A stretch of 64,000 bases of DNA from Homarus americanus (GCF_018991925.1 NW_024755027.1:1-64000); one strand, 5' to 3'; positions 1-12,852 are shown, numbered from the stretch's first letter. Notes: generated from the letters alone by a model not told the origin. Numbers and translations: made by a program.

Positions 1-225
1 GAGGCGTCAATTATACTTGCCCTGATGTTCTCATACAATGCTTAAACTACATTTAATAGCCTCCCCACCCCACCCCATATACTTCTCTGTTCACCTATCA
101 CAAGCCTTTCCAGATCTACTATAAATCATTAACACCATTCAAAGTAATAAAAAAAAATAAAACCAAGAAAAATGCATAGAGATTGAAAAAACAAAAAATA
201 TGTTTGGCTTAAATTGGCCAAGCTG

Positions 226-399
<174 letters not shown>

Positions 400-464
400 C
401 AATTTCAAAAGTAAATCACAAATAATATATTAAATAATTTATAAATCAATAAATTATTATATGT

Positions 465-493
465 AACCTAACCTAACTCTAACCTAACCTAAA
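465..493. repeat. short interstitial CCTAA (TTAGG-type) repeat
   Basis: Five near-perfect CCTAA units with one CTCTAA variant. TTAGG is the ancestral arthropod telomere unit. The run is far too short to be a telomere and is flanked by unique sequence. Confidence 0.7.
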
Positions 494-649
494 TATATCA
501 ACAACACATGATCCCTCAAGTGTCATAACATGGGGAAGTGGCTATCTTGAATCTGGGAGACTGCAGGAGACTTTATTAGAGAAACTTATTGCCTGTCCTT
601 ACATAGGATGTTTGGCAAGTGTAGACACACAAATAGAAACGAAATAGTC

Positions 650-661
650 GTGTGTGTGTAT

Positions 662-728
<67 letters not shown>

Positions 729-783
729 AGCGTGAGTGTGTGTGTGTGTGTGTGAGTGTGTGTGTGTGAGTGTGTGTGTGTGT
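650..783. repeat. (TG)n microsatellite, compound
   Basis: TG repeats with scattered AG, CG and TA interruptions, about 134 bp. The His-Thr and similar open frames here are repeat read-through. Confidence 0.96.
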
Positions 784-1675
784 ATTAAATACAAATTCGT
801 TAATTGAAGACATAAACTAATTAAAACAAAATATGGTCAGACAGGTAATCAAAACACCTAATGAACAAAATAACGATAACATCAACAACATTACAGGTAA
901 GACCTTAAGAAGAGTCAAGTGCGATAGAAGAAGAAACAGGTAACCTTCGTCAGGACTCTGGGTATCTCAGTTCGAATTCCAAATAAACCATTGATGCATT
1001 CACCGCTTGTTTATGAAACAAGGTGAGTTCCTGCTTTTAAATGTTTGACGTCACTTGTACTTATAGTCATTTAAAGTTACTTATACTAATACAGTCACTT
1101 ATGCGTAGTCACTCATATTTACGTCACTTTTTAATTGGACATTCAATTACACTTAGTCACTTGTAGTCATTAGCATTTACATACTCGCTTCCATTTACAC
1201 AGATAATTGTACTTAGACGATGAGAAGCTGTACCTTCCACCCGCACAACATAATTTCAGGTTACGGGATATTTTGTCTAGATCACTGGCTGTAACTGTCA
1301 TGTTGAAGTCGAGGGTTCATTGTTTACACCAGTGTCGCGGGTCTGTGCCGGGCATGACACTGACTTTGGTCCACACACACACGCACCAACACAAATGTTC
1401 AGAAACAGACGTGCCAACTCTGAACCCATGAACTGTCACCTTAATTACTTGTAGTATAAAACTACTCAAAAAAACTTTATACATCACTAATTAAGAAGAA
1501 GCCGTACAGGTGAATCAGAGGCTCAGAAGAGTTAGGATATTAATTAGCTAAAACTCATTAGTCCACAAAAAAAAATGTCTATTTTATCCCACACAGAAGT
1601 TTTATCAATAAACTTCCACGACAATTAAAAATATATAATTAACTTAAAATTAACCTCAAAAAAAAAATATTTCTT
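784..1675. other. unique non-coding span with a degenerate AGTCACTT repeat
   Basis: No coding signal. From about 1049 to 1180 the words GTCACTT and AGTCACT recur every 12-25 bases (for example 1050, 1102, 1116, 1154), like the remains of an old tandem repeat. An isolated ACAG|GTAAGA donor-like word is at about 893-902 but has no supporting open frame. Confidence 0.5.
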
Positions 1676-4600
1676 CAACAGAGACAGAGACATCGCACTG
1701 AGACAAAACACTGGAGACAGAGACGGTGGACAGACAGAACTGTACAAAATACAGAGGACGGTGGACTGAGACAGAGGACGGTGGACTGAGACAGAGCACT
1801 GTGGACTGAGACAGAGGACGGTGGACTGAGACAGAGGACGGTAGTGAGACAGAGGACGCAGGGACTGAGACAGAGGACGGTGGACTGGGACAGAGGACGG
1901 TAGGAGACACAGAGGACGGTGGACTGAGACAGAGGACGTGTAGTGAGACAGAGGACTGTGGACTGAGACAGAGGACGGTGGACTGAGACAGAGGACGGTG
2001 TAGGAGACAGATGAACTGTGGACCGAGACAGAGAACGGTGGACCAAGACAGAGGACGGGAAAGGGAGACAGAGGACGTTGTAGAGACAGGACGGTGTAGT
2101 GAGACAGAGGACGGTGGACTGAGACAGAGGACGTGGACTGAGACAGAGACGGTAGTGGAGACAGACTGTGTACTGAGACAGAGACGGTAGACTGAGACAG
2201 AGGACGCAGGACTGGAGACAGAGGACGGACTGAGACAGAGGACGGTGGACTGAGACAGAAACAGGACTGAGACAGAGGACGGTGGACTGAGACAAGAGGA
2301 CTGTACTGAGACAGAGACGGACTGAGACAGGACGGTGGACTGAGACAGAGGACGGTGGACTGAGACAGAGGACGGTGAAGTGAGACAGGACAGTGTACTG
2401 AGACAGAGGACTGTGGACTGGAGACAGAGAACGGACTGAGACAGAGGACGGTGGAGACAGGACGGTGTAATGAGACAGAGGACTGTGGACTGAGACAGAG
2501 GACGGTGAAGAGACAGAGACAGGACTGAGACAGAGAACGGTGGACTGAGACAGAGGACGGTGAAATGAGACAGGACAGTGTACTGAGACAGAGGACGGTG
2601 GACTGAGACACAGAGAACGCAGGACTGGAGACAGAGGACGGTGTAGTGAGACAGGACGGTACTGAGACAGAGGACTGTGGACTGAGACAGAGACACAACA
2701 AGACGGTGTACTGAGACAGAGGACGGTGTACTGAGACAGAGGACGGTGTAGTGAGACAGGACGGTGTAGTGGAGACAGGACGGTGTAGTGAGACAGGACG
2801 GTAGTGAGACAGGACGGTGACTGAGACAGAGGACGTGACTGAGACAGAGGACGGTGGACTGAGACAGAGGACGGTGTAGGAGACAGACTGTGTAGTGAGA
2901 CAGAGACGGTGGACTGAGACAGAGGACTGTAAAGGAGACAGAGGACGGTGGACTGAGACAGAGGACGGTGGACTGAGACAGAGGACGGTGGACTGAGACA
3001 GAGGACGTGTAGTGAGACAGAGGACGGTGTAGGAGACAGAGGACGTGGACTGAGACAGAGGACTGTGTAGGAGACAGGACGGTGTAGTGAGACAGAGGAC
3101 AACGGACTGAGACAGAGACGGACTGAGACAGAGGACGGTAGAAAAGAGACAGACGGTGTAGTGGAGACAGAGGACGGTGGACTGAGAGACAGAGGACGGT
3201 GGACTGAGACAGAGGACGGTGTAGTGAGACAGGACGGTGTAGTGAGACAGAGACGGTGTAGTGAGACAGAGGACGGTGGACTGAGACAGAGGACGGTGGA
3301 CTGAGACAGAGGACGGTGGAACAAGACAGAGGACGGTAGTGAGACAGAGGACGGTGTACTGGAGACAGAGGACGGTGTACTGAGACAGAGACAAACAAGA
3401 CGGTGGACTGAGACAGAGGACGGTGGACTGAGACAGAGGACGGTGTAGTGAGACAGAGGACTGTGGACTGAGACAGAGGACGGTGGACTGAGACAGAGGA
3501 CGGTGGACTGAGACAGAGGACGTGGACTGAGACAGAGGACGGTGGACTACAGAGGACGGTGGACTCCAGACAGGATTGTAGGAGACAGAGGACGGTGGAC
3601 CAGACAGACGGTGAGGAGACAAGAGGACGGTGAGAGACAGACAGAGGACGGTGGACTGAGACAGAGGACGGTGACTGAGACAGAGGACTGTGGACTGAGA
3701 CAGAGGACGTAGTGAGACAGAGGACGGTGGACTGAGACAGAGGACGGCATGGACTGAGAAAGGACGGTGGACTGAGACAGAGGACGGTGGACTAGACAGA
3801 GGACGGTGGACTGAGACAGGACGGTGGACTGAACAGAGGACTGTGGACTGAGACAGAGGACGGTGGACTGAACAGAGGACGATGCAGTGAGACAGAGGAC
3901 GGTGGACTGAGACAGAGGACGGTGGACTGAGACAGAGACGGTGTACTGAGACAAGAGGACGCCTGGACTGAGACAGAGGACGGTGGACTGAGACAGAGGA
4001 CGGTGCAGTGGGAGACAGGACGGTGTAGTGAGACAGAGGACGGTGTAGTGAGACAGGACGGTGTAGTGAGACAGAGTGGACGGTGTACTGAGACAGAGGA
4101 CGGTGTAGTGAGACAGAGGACGGTGGACTGAGACAGAGGACGGTGTAGTGAGACAGAGGACGGTGGACTGAGACAGAGGACGGTGGACTGAGACAGAGGA
4201 CGGTGTAGGAGACAGACGGTGTAGTGAGACAGAGGACGGTGTAGTGAGACAGGACGGTAGTGAGACAGAGGACGGTGTACTGAGACAGAGGACGGTGTAG
4301 TGAGACAGAGGACAGTGTACTGAGACAGAGGACGGTGGACTGAGTCAGAGGACGGTGTAGTGAGACAGAGGACGGTAGACAGGACGGTGTAGTGAGACAG
4401 AGGATGTACTGAGACAGAGGACGGTGGACTGAGACAGAGGACAGTGTAGTGAGACAGGACGGTGTAGTGAGACAGCAGTATGAGACAGGACGGTGTAGTG
4501 AGACAGAGGACGGTGCTCACTGAGACAGAGGACGGTGGACTGAGACAGGACGGTGTAGTGAGACAGAGGACGGTGGACTGAGACAGAGGACGGTGGACTG

Positions 4601-5276
4601 AGACAGAGGACGGTGGACTGAGACAGAGGACGGTGGACTGAGACAGAGGACGGTGTACTGAGACAGAGGACGGTGTACTGAGACAGAGGACGGTACTGAG
4701 AGACAGAGGACGCTGGACTGAGACAGAGAACGGTGTACTGAGACAGGACGGTGTAGTGGGAGACAGAGGACGTGTACTGAGACAGAGGAGTGTGTAGTGA
4801 GACAGAGGACGCGTAGTGAGACAGGACGGTGTAGAGACAGGACGGTAAAGGAGACAGAGGACGGTGTACTGAGACAGGACGGTGAGTGAGACAGAGGACG
4901 GTGTACTGAGACAGAGGATTATGTAGTGAGACAGAGACGGTGTGTACTGAGACAGGACAGGTAGTGAGACAGAAGACGGTGTACTGAGACAGAGGACGGC
5001 GTAGTGAGACAGAGGACGGTGTACTGAGGCAGAGGACGAGTAGTGAGACAGAGGAAAGCGTAGTGAGACAGAGGACGGTGTACTGAGACAGGACGGTGTA
5101 GTGAGACACAGAGACGGTGTACTGAGACAGAGGACGGCGAGTAGGAGACAGAGGACGGTGTTCGAGGCAGGAGAGTGTAGAGAACAGAGGAGTGTACTGA
5201 GACAGAGGAGGTGTAGTGAGACAGGAGGATATGTACTGAGACAGAGGACGGTGTACTGAGACAGAGGACGGTGTAT
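1676..5276. repeat. large minisatellite, unit about 20 bp
   Basis: A 3.6-kb array of the 20-mer GAGACAGAGGACGGTGGACT and variants (GGTGTAGT, GGTGTACT, GGACTGTGGACT), about 180 copies. Unit length is unstable: many units have lost 1-6 bases (GAGACAGGACGGT, GAGACAGAGACGGT). The GGTGGACT form is commoner on the left and the GGTGTAGT/GGTGTACT form on the right. Minus-strand open frames of up to 665 codons rich in S, V, L, H, R and P are read-through caused by the lack of stop codons. I regard none as a gene. Confidence 0.97.
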
Positions 5277-6101
<825 letters not shown>

Positions 6102-6454
6102 TTTTCCCCGACCCCCAGGTCCTTGGTGTGGGTCATTGAATTGTGCCCTGATGGGCTAATTTCATAAAACAAAAAAAAACTTGCGTATATTACTGGTTCT
6201 GATACAGCAATGGAAACAATAATGCAATAATTATAACATTTATTTACATTACTGTGTATTATTTGTAACGCTGTATGCCACAAGTAACAGGTATGACCAA
6301 AATTATGTTATATATTCAAGAGATTTCCTTAATTATGTTCTCCATAACTGTATGTCACATTCTGCTTCAACACAGGAAGTAGAATAGAACATTCAATCAC
6401 AACACTGCATCACAGTGTAGGAACATATACAGGTTGGGGTATTATTTTAACACA

Positions 6455-6544
6455 GCCTGTCCGATAAGCGAAGTTAACTAATGTTGGGTCTGGTTAGTAC
6501 TTGTTGGGTGACCGCCTGGCCCTAACAACACCAAATGCTGCTGA
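6455..6544 (+). pseudogene. 5S rRNA-derived sequence (5S pseudogene or 5S-derived SINE), copy 1
   Basis: The segment reads like 5S rRNA from about nucleotide 30 to the 3' end: GTCCGAT, then CGAAGTTAA (box A region), GTTGGGTCTGGTTAGTACTT and GGGTGACCGCCTGG (box C region), then ACACCAAATGCTG near the 3' end. The first 25-30 nucleotides of a functional 5S gene are missing and several conserved bases differ (AAGTTAACTAATG for the usual AAGTTAAGCAACG), so it is unlikely to make 5S rRNA. It shares GGGTCTGGTTAGTAC and CACCAAATGCTG with the copy at 51077-51182, which points to a common source family rather than random pseudogenes. It could be a 5S-headed SINE (SINE3-type, known in fish) or a retroposed 5S pseudogene. 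Confidence 0.75.
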
Positions 6545-7310
6545 CATAAGGATTCTCATGGCGTAAGAATTCTACTGGAAACAAGTCCCTCATGGCTGTC
6601 AGCTGTCCTTGGTCCAAATTGACTGAATATTAATTATCTGGCCAAAAACAACTGGGTCACCAAGTTACCAACACAATCACATGTCATGCTTGATGTTCCA
6701 AAGTGCTCGGATTTTTTTGTCCGCATCTTTACACATTATCAGATTGTTTTGTCGACAACAACAACTATATTATTCCTCCGACATCCACATATACCTGCAC
6801 TGTGGTATTTTCAGAGCTCCAGGTTCACCATGTCAACAGATTATAATCTCATTACTGGAGTAAAACCTCCCTCCCTATCCTCCCTTACGGCAACACGCTT
6901 ATTAATCCAATTCACCAGTAGCCATATAAAGTTCAATCAGGATTGTAGGAGGGTATTCCACCTTCTTATACTTCTCTGATCAAAGCCAGATGGTGTGTGG
7001 TGAAGCTGATTTGACGGTTAGGGCAGTCTTCTCTCTGTACATATTCCAAAATAAAATCTCAACAATGTAATTTGAATCATGATTTTACCCTGATGGTACC
7101 ACTACCCCTGGACCCACTGGGTGTATCAGCCCACCACCCGACCCCCGACAATTCTCCCATCCCAGTGTAAAGGCCGAAAAAAAAATCCCTCAGATTTCTT
7201 TTGATCCTTTGTAATTTACTTGTCATTAAATTTATCACTATTATTACCATCATCAATATCAGTAGACATTAGTAGTAGTAGTAGTAGTTGTTGTTGTTGT
7301 AGTGCTATTA
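6545..7310. other. unique span, no gene seen
   Basis: Contains a 97-codon open frame (6686-6979) without recognisable domains and a short (TAG)n run at about 7270-7290. Nothing else could be supported. Confidence 0.4.
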
Positions 7311-7755
7311 ATTATTATTATTATTATTAAAGATCCTGGAGAACCACAGTAGACCTAGAGGAGGTTTGAGGTTCAGTACAGACGCCGTGCTGCATGTAAC
7401 CCAAGACGGACTGCGTACTTAGTCGTCACCAAATGAGCATGGATAGTGACTCAGTTCTTTGTTGTGGCTTATGGTGGGTCCCACAGGGCTGACGGCTCGT
7501 AATACACCACATTGTATACTAAACCTTCAGTACACAAGCAGACAGTCCCGAAACTGTACCTGACCGCCTTCACCCCAACCGTACTAAACCTTCAGTACAC
7601 AAGACAGTCCCCGAAACTGTACCTGACCGCCTTCACCCCCAACTGTAAAGGCAATTACCCATTTATATCTGGGTGGACTCTACCCGGACCAAACTAACAA
7701 CGTCTTAGGACTGCAGACGAGCGCTGTAACCATTCAGCCACCGCACCTCAACTGT
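7311..7755 (-). mobile_element. tRNA-derived SINE (family B), copy 1, with (AAT)n tail
   Basis: Read on the minus strand from 7755, the 5' head GGTGCGGTGGCTGAATGGTT resembles a tRNA with pol III box A. It is followed by an anticodon-arm-like GCGCTCGTCTGCAG and a weak box B (TCCGGGTAGAGTCC). The body contains CACCCAG, AATGGGTA and GTGAAGGCGGT, words also present in the element at 46887-47099. The element ends with CAGGATCTT and an (AAT)n tail at 7308-7329. A segment of about 60 bp inside the body (7513-7640) is tandemly duplicated. No target-site duplication was obvious. Classification as a SINE rests on head, tail and the second copy. Confidence 0.65.
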
Positions 7756-7881
7756 ATTCTTCTATCAGCGTTTAAACTCTAAATCAGTTACTAAAAAATC
7801 ATCACTATTGCTTTAATAACACAATATGAAGGTACAGTCAAGGCCTCCTCTCAACACCCGTCTTAAGTCACACAGTACATG

Positions 7882-8200
7882 ACATACCACACCTCACCTC
7901 CACTACTACCTCACACCCTCCACTACCACTCTCACACCTCCACTACCACCCTTCACACCTCCACTACCACCTCACACCTCCACCTATCTCACCTCCACTA
8001 CCACCTCACATCCTCCACTACCACCCCCTCACACCCACCACTCACCCCACACCACCCCTCACACCTCCACTACCACCCCTCACACCCCACTCACCCCACA
8101 CCTCCACTACCACCTCACACCCTCCACTACTACCCTCACACCTCCACTACCACCCTCACACCACCACCCTCACACCTCCACTAACACACCCCTCCACCAT
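7882..8200. repeat. degenerate CCTCCACTACCACCTCACAC minisatellite
   Basis: About 15 copies of a C/A/T-only unit near 20 bp (CTCCACTACCACCCTCACAC) with frequent deletions. Confidence 0.9.
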
Positions 8201-8566
8201 CACAAGCACTTAATGAGGCACACTCCACCCCAGGTATTCTTCCGCGTCACATCAGCATTTTTACTCAGTAGTGCCAGGTCACCAGGCACCTCGGGCGAAT
8301 CTGGGGCTAAATTTGGCACGGGCTGTGGTTGTTGGGGGGGGTTGAGGGAAGGGAGGGAAGGGAGGGCGAGGGGGGGTATGAGGGAAAAGAAGGGTGGAAA
8401 AGAGACGGGGAGGGTTGAAGGAACGGAGAGGGAGAAAGGGAAAAGTTGATTGGATAAGGGCATAAAGGAGAAGCAGAAGGGAAGACTAAAGGTTACGGAG
8501 ATGGAAGAGGTAAGAAAGAGAGTAAGAGAAGGGGGCAGAAGTAAAGAAGAAGATAGAAAGAGGAAG
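8201..8566. other. unique to purine-rich transition
   Basis: The first 120 bases are unique. From about 8326 the + strand is almost purely G/A with G-runs, leading into the next array. Confidence 0.7.
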
Positions 8567-9339
8567 GAGAGATAAGGAAGAGGACACGAGGAGGGGAGAG
8601 ATAAGGAAGAGGACACGAGGAGGGGGAGAGGTAAGGAAGAGGACACGAGGAGGGGGAGAGGTAAGGAAGAGGACACGAGGAGGGGGAGAGGTAAGGAAGA
8701 GGACACGAGGAGGGGGAGAGGTAAGGAAGAGGACACGAGGGGGGGGAGAGATAAGGAAGAGGGCACGAGGAGGGGGGAGAGATATGAAGAGGACACGAGG
8801 AGGGGGAGAGATAAGGAAGAGGACACGAGGAGGGGGAGAGGTAAGGAAGAGGACACGAGGAGGGGGAGAGGTAAGGAAGAGGACACGAGGAGGGGGGAGA
8901 GGTAAGGAAGAGGACACGAGGAGGGGGGGGGAGAGGTAAGGGAAGAGGGACACGAGGGGGGGGAGAGGGGCGAAGAGGACACGAGGAGGGGAGAGGTAAG
9001 AAGAGGACACGAGGAGGGGAGAGGTAAGGAAGAGGAGACGAGGGGGGAGAGGTAAGGAAGAGAGCAAGAGGAGGGGGAGAGAGGTAAGGAAGAGGACACG
9101 AGGAGGGGGGAGAGGTAAGGAAGAGGACACGAGGAGGGGAGAGGTAAGGAAGAGGACACGAGGAGGGGGAGAGGTAAGGAAGAGGACACGAGGGGGGGAG
9201 AGGTAAGGAAGAGGACACGAGGAGGAGAGAGGAATGAAGAGACACGAGGAGGAAGAGAGAGGAGGAGGAAGGAAGAGGACAAGGAGAGGGGAGAGGTAAG
9301 GAAGAGGACACGAGGAGGGGGAGAGGTAAGGAAGAGGGA
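8567..9339. repeat. purine-rich 30-bp minisatellite
   Basis: About 25 copies of a 30-bp unit made of GGTAAGGAAGAGG, ACACGAGG and AGGGGGAGA. Nearly every unit contains GAG|GTAAGG, a good match to a 5' splice-site consensus on the + strand. A 414-codon minus-strand open frame (Pro/Ser/Leu-rich, 8200-9444) is read-through across this array and the adjoining CA tract. Confidence 0.96.
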
Positions 9340-9362
9340 GTCAAGTTCATGGGTAAATAGAA

Positions 9363-9363
<1 letters not shown>

Positions 9364-9445
<82 letters not shown>
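9364..9445. repeat. (CA)n microsatellite
   Basis: About 41 perfect CA units. Confidence 0.98.
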
Positions 9446-9446
<1 letters not shown>

Positions 9447-9985
9447 TAAAAATACGAAATTACTCAAGTTTAATTCAGTTACTCTCTAAAATTCGTTACA
9501 TAAATTCACAAACCACTAAAAGTAAACAACTTATTCGTCCCACATACGTTATGGAGCCTGGAGGAGGGCCAAGGTTACCAACCCCGACACGATAAAGACA
9601 CATTGATGGATTCATAAATACTTGTTGTGGTATGGGGTTACTCGGGCCCCTCTTCCACAGTTATCGTTTTTTTTTTTTTGCTTTCTGTCTCTCTGTATCT
9701 CTTTGTCTGTCTCTCTCCTGTCTCCTCACTCCTGTCCTATTCTCCTCACTCCCGTTTACCTATTGTTATCGGTGTTGTGTTTCCTCTCGTTATTCCCGTC
9801 TCTCTCGTATCCTTCTCCACCTCTTCTCTCTCTCCCTCACCCTATCTCTTTCTCTGTCATATCGTTAAACTGTAGCGTTCGTAAAAGAGGAGGAAACTGA
9901 TGACTGTTTCCATAGACAGTTAAAAAGTGTGAATTACAACTTAACTCATTAACAGTTGTTCTCTCTACACGCTACAACGGCCACC
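9446..9985. other. unique span with pyrimidine tract
   Basis: T11-12 at about 9668-9679 followed by a C/T-rich stretch to about 9865. Overlapping Ser/Leu-rich frames here are low-complexity. Confidence 0.6.
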
Positions 9986-9989
9986 TATT

Positions 9990-10200
9990 TTAATGATGGT
10001 GCAGGGTGATACAGGGGTGGTGATGTTGTAGTGATGGTGTGGTGATTGTGTAGGGTGATGATGGTGTGGTGATGGTGTAAGGTGGTGGTGGTGATGGGGT
10101 CGTGGTGGTGGTGATGTAGGGTCGGTGGTGGTGATGTAGGGTCGGTGGTGGTGATGTAGTCGGTGGTGGTATGGTAGTGATGGTGGTATGGCGGCTATGT
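9990..10200. repeat. GGT/GAT-rich degenerate repeat
   Basis: Irregular GGTGAT, GGTGGT and GTAGGG words. A 20-bp subunit (TCGGTGGTGGTGATGTAGGG) occurs two to three times at 10110-10165. Confidence 0.8.
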
Positions 10201-10266
10201 CACCAGCATCGATAGTAATTCTCTTGCCAAGATCCCTCCGACCTGTTGCCGCTACTGTTGTTCATG

Positions 10267-10313
10267 TAGTAGTAGTAGTAGTAGTAATAGTAGTAGTAGT
10301 AGTTGTAGTAGTC
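10267..10313. repeat. (TAG)n microsatellite
   Basis: About 15 TAG units with one AAT and one TTG interruption. Confidence 0.93.
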
Positions 10314-10781
10314 GTTACACCAAGACATTATACGTAAAGACTTTAAGAGTTATTCCGTCACACGTCAAAAGAGGAAGAAGACCCCCATCGCACGTTAAGA
10401 GGGACCTCGGGGAAGACTCGCCACCTCAAAGTGATTTACGGAAGTTCTTCTTGGGACCTTTCCTCACTCACTGTCACATTAATCAACAAAGGGGTGATTC
10501 ATAACACTACACAATAGCGTTCACGACCTTCAACATTACGATGAGTTATCCGATTCCCTCTGCCACATTAAACCCGTTGATGCTAAAATCTTTCACCGCC
10601 CGTTGACTACAAAGACGGCTTTCTCCTGCAAATGGGGAACAAAGGTCTCCAAACTAGCCTTAAACGATGGGGAGACATATTTCCCTCAAATACCCATCTA
10701 AATTATTCAACTTTTATTCTCCTCTCCTACAGCAATTCTCGAGGCAATTGTACGCACACTTTCTGAGATGCCAAAAAGTGA
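10314..10781. other. unique span, no gene seen
   Basis: Mixed-composition sequence without a long open frame, repeat or recognisable motif. Confidence 0.4.
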
Positions 10782-12560
10782 CTGTTTTATCTGAGCCACT
10801 AGCTGAGATCCTGTTGCATCTGAACCACTAGCTGAGGTCCTGTGTTTTATCTCAACCACTAGCTGAGGTCCTGTGTTGTATTTGAACTACTAGCTGAGGT
10901 CCTGTGTTGTATCTGAACCCCTAGCTGAGGTCCCAGGTTGTATCTGAACCACTAGCTGAGGTCCTGTGTTGTATCTGAACCACTAGCTGAGGTCCTGTGT
11001 TGTATTTGAACCACTAGCTAAGGTACTGTGTTGTATCTGAACCACTAGCTAAGGTCCTGTGTTGTATTTGAACCACTAGCTAAGGTACTGTGTTGTATCT
11101 GAACCCCTAGCTGAGGTCCCAGGTTGTATCTGAACCACTAGCTGAGGTCCTGTTGTATCTGAACCACTAGCTAAGGTCCTGTGTTTTATCTGAACCACTA
11201 GCTAAGGTCCTGTTGCATCTGAACCACTAGCTGAGGTCCCAGGTTTTATCTGAACCACTAGCTGAGGTCCTGTTGTATCTGAACCACTAGCTGAGGTCCT
11301 GTGTTGTATCTGAACCACTAGCTGAGGTCCTGTTGCATCTGAACCACTAGCTGAGGTCCTGTGTTTTATCTGAACCCTAGCTGAGGTCCTGTGTTGTATC
11401 TGAACCACTAGCTGAGGTCCTGTGTTGTATCTGAAACACTAGCTGAGGTCCTGTTGCATCTGAACCACTAGCTGAGGTCCTGTGTTTTATCTGAACCACT
11501 AGCTGAGGTCCTGTGTTGTACCTGAACCACTAGCTGAGGTCCCAGGTTGTATCTGAACCACTAGCTGAGGTCCTGTTGCATCTGAACCACTAGCTGAGGT
11601 CCCAGTTGTATCTGAACCACTAGCTGAGGTCCTGTTGCATCGAACCACTAGCTGAGGTCCTGTGTTGTATCTAAACCACTTGCTGAGGTCCTGTTGTATC
11701 TGAACCACTAGCTGAGGTCCTGTTGTATCTGGAACCACTTGCTGAGGTCCTGTGTTGTATCTGAACCACTAGCTGAGGTCCTGTGTTGTATCTGAACCAC
11801 TAGCTGAGGTCCTAGTTATATTTGAACCACTAGCTAAGGTCCTGTGTTGTATCTGAACCACTAGCTGAGGTCCTGTGTTGTATCTGAACCACTAGCTGAT
11901 GTCCTAAGTTGTATCTGAACCACTAGCTAGCTTGTAACTAGCCACTAGAGGTCGGTTGTATCTGAACCACTAGCGAGTTCATTTTGAACCACTAGCTAAG
12001 TCCTGTGTTATATTTGAACCACTAGCTAGGTCCTGTGTTGTATCTGAACCACTAGCTAAGGTCCTGTTTATCTGAACCACATAAGGCCCTGTTGTTATCT
12101 GAGCCACTAGCTGAGGTCCTGTGTTGTATCTGAACCACTAGCTGAAGTCCTGTTGCATCTGAACCACTAGCAAGGTCCTGTTTTATCGAACCACTAGCTA
12201 GGTTGTGTTTTATCTGAACCACTAGTTGAGTCCTGGTTTTATCTGAACCACTAGCTAAGGTCCTGGTTGTATCTGAACCACTAGGTAAGGTCCTGTGTTT
12301 TATCTGAACCACTAGCTGAGGTCCTGTGTTGTATCTGGAAACCACTAGCTGAGGTCCTGTTGCCTCTGAACCACTAGCTGAGGTCCTGTGTTGTATATGA
12401 ACCACTAGCTAAGGTCATGTGTTGTATCTGGAACCACTAGCTAAGGTCCTGTGTTGTATCTGAACCACTGCTGAGGTCCTGTGTTGTATCTGAACCACTA
12501 GCTGAGGTCGTGTTGCATCTGAACCACTAACTGAGGTCCTGTGTTGTATATGAACCAGCA
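10782..12560. repeat. 31-bp minisatellite (28-31 bp units)
   Basis: About 58 copies of a unit built from CTGAACCACTAGCTGAGGTC followed by a variable tail: CTGTGTTGTAT, CTGTGTTTTAT, CCAGGTTGTAT or CTGTTGCAT. The tail type and a GCTGAGG/GCTAAGG switch mark subfamilies. A variant pair (GAACCCCTAGC plus CCCAGG) recurs at 10915 and 11101, exactly 186 bp (6 x 31) apart. Copies decay strongly at 11930-12250 and at the right edge. Minus-strand frames are read-through. Confidence 0.97.
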
Positions 12561-12692
12561 AACTGAACCACTTGGCTCTTTATGTGTCTGAACCACCAAG
12601 CTCTATCTGAAACTCGTACTGCTGTGAATGAATAAGCCAGTCAGAGAACCTGTGCTATATTTGAACTACTAGCTAAAGATTCTCCTATAAGC

Positions 12693-12852
12693 ACCAAAAC
12701 CTAACCAAACCAAACCTAACTTAACCAAACCAAACCTAACTTAACCAAACCAAACCTAACTTAACCATACCGAACCTAACTTAACCAAACCAAACCTAAC
12801 TTAACCATACCGGACCAAACCTAACCTAACCAAATCAAACCTAACCTAACCT
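12693..12852. repeat. CCAAA/CCTAA interstitial repeat
   Basis: About seven copies of a 20-bp unit (AACCAAACCAAACCTAACTT) grading into plain CCTAA. Telomere-like by sequence but internal and mixed, so not a chromosome end. Confidence 0.85.

Noticed and set aside
893..902. Isolated donor-like ACAG|GTAAGA
   Set aside because: No protein-like frame or acceptor nearby. Such words occur by chance several times in a window of this size.
1625..3622. 665-codon minus-strand frame (S/V/L/H/R/P-rich) and neighbouring frames to 5313
   Set aside because: Lies wholly in the 20-bp minisatellite. Peptide is the repeat read through, several frames are open at once, and units carry frame-shifting indels.
8200..9444. 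414-codon minus-strand frame (Leu/Pro/Ser-rich then Cys-Val)
   Set aside because: Read-through of the purine 30-bp array and of the (CA)n microsatellite.
12693..12852. Telomere end
   Set aside because: Short, mixed CCAAA/CCTAA units flanked by unique sequence on both sides.
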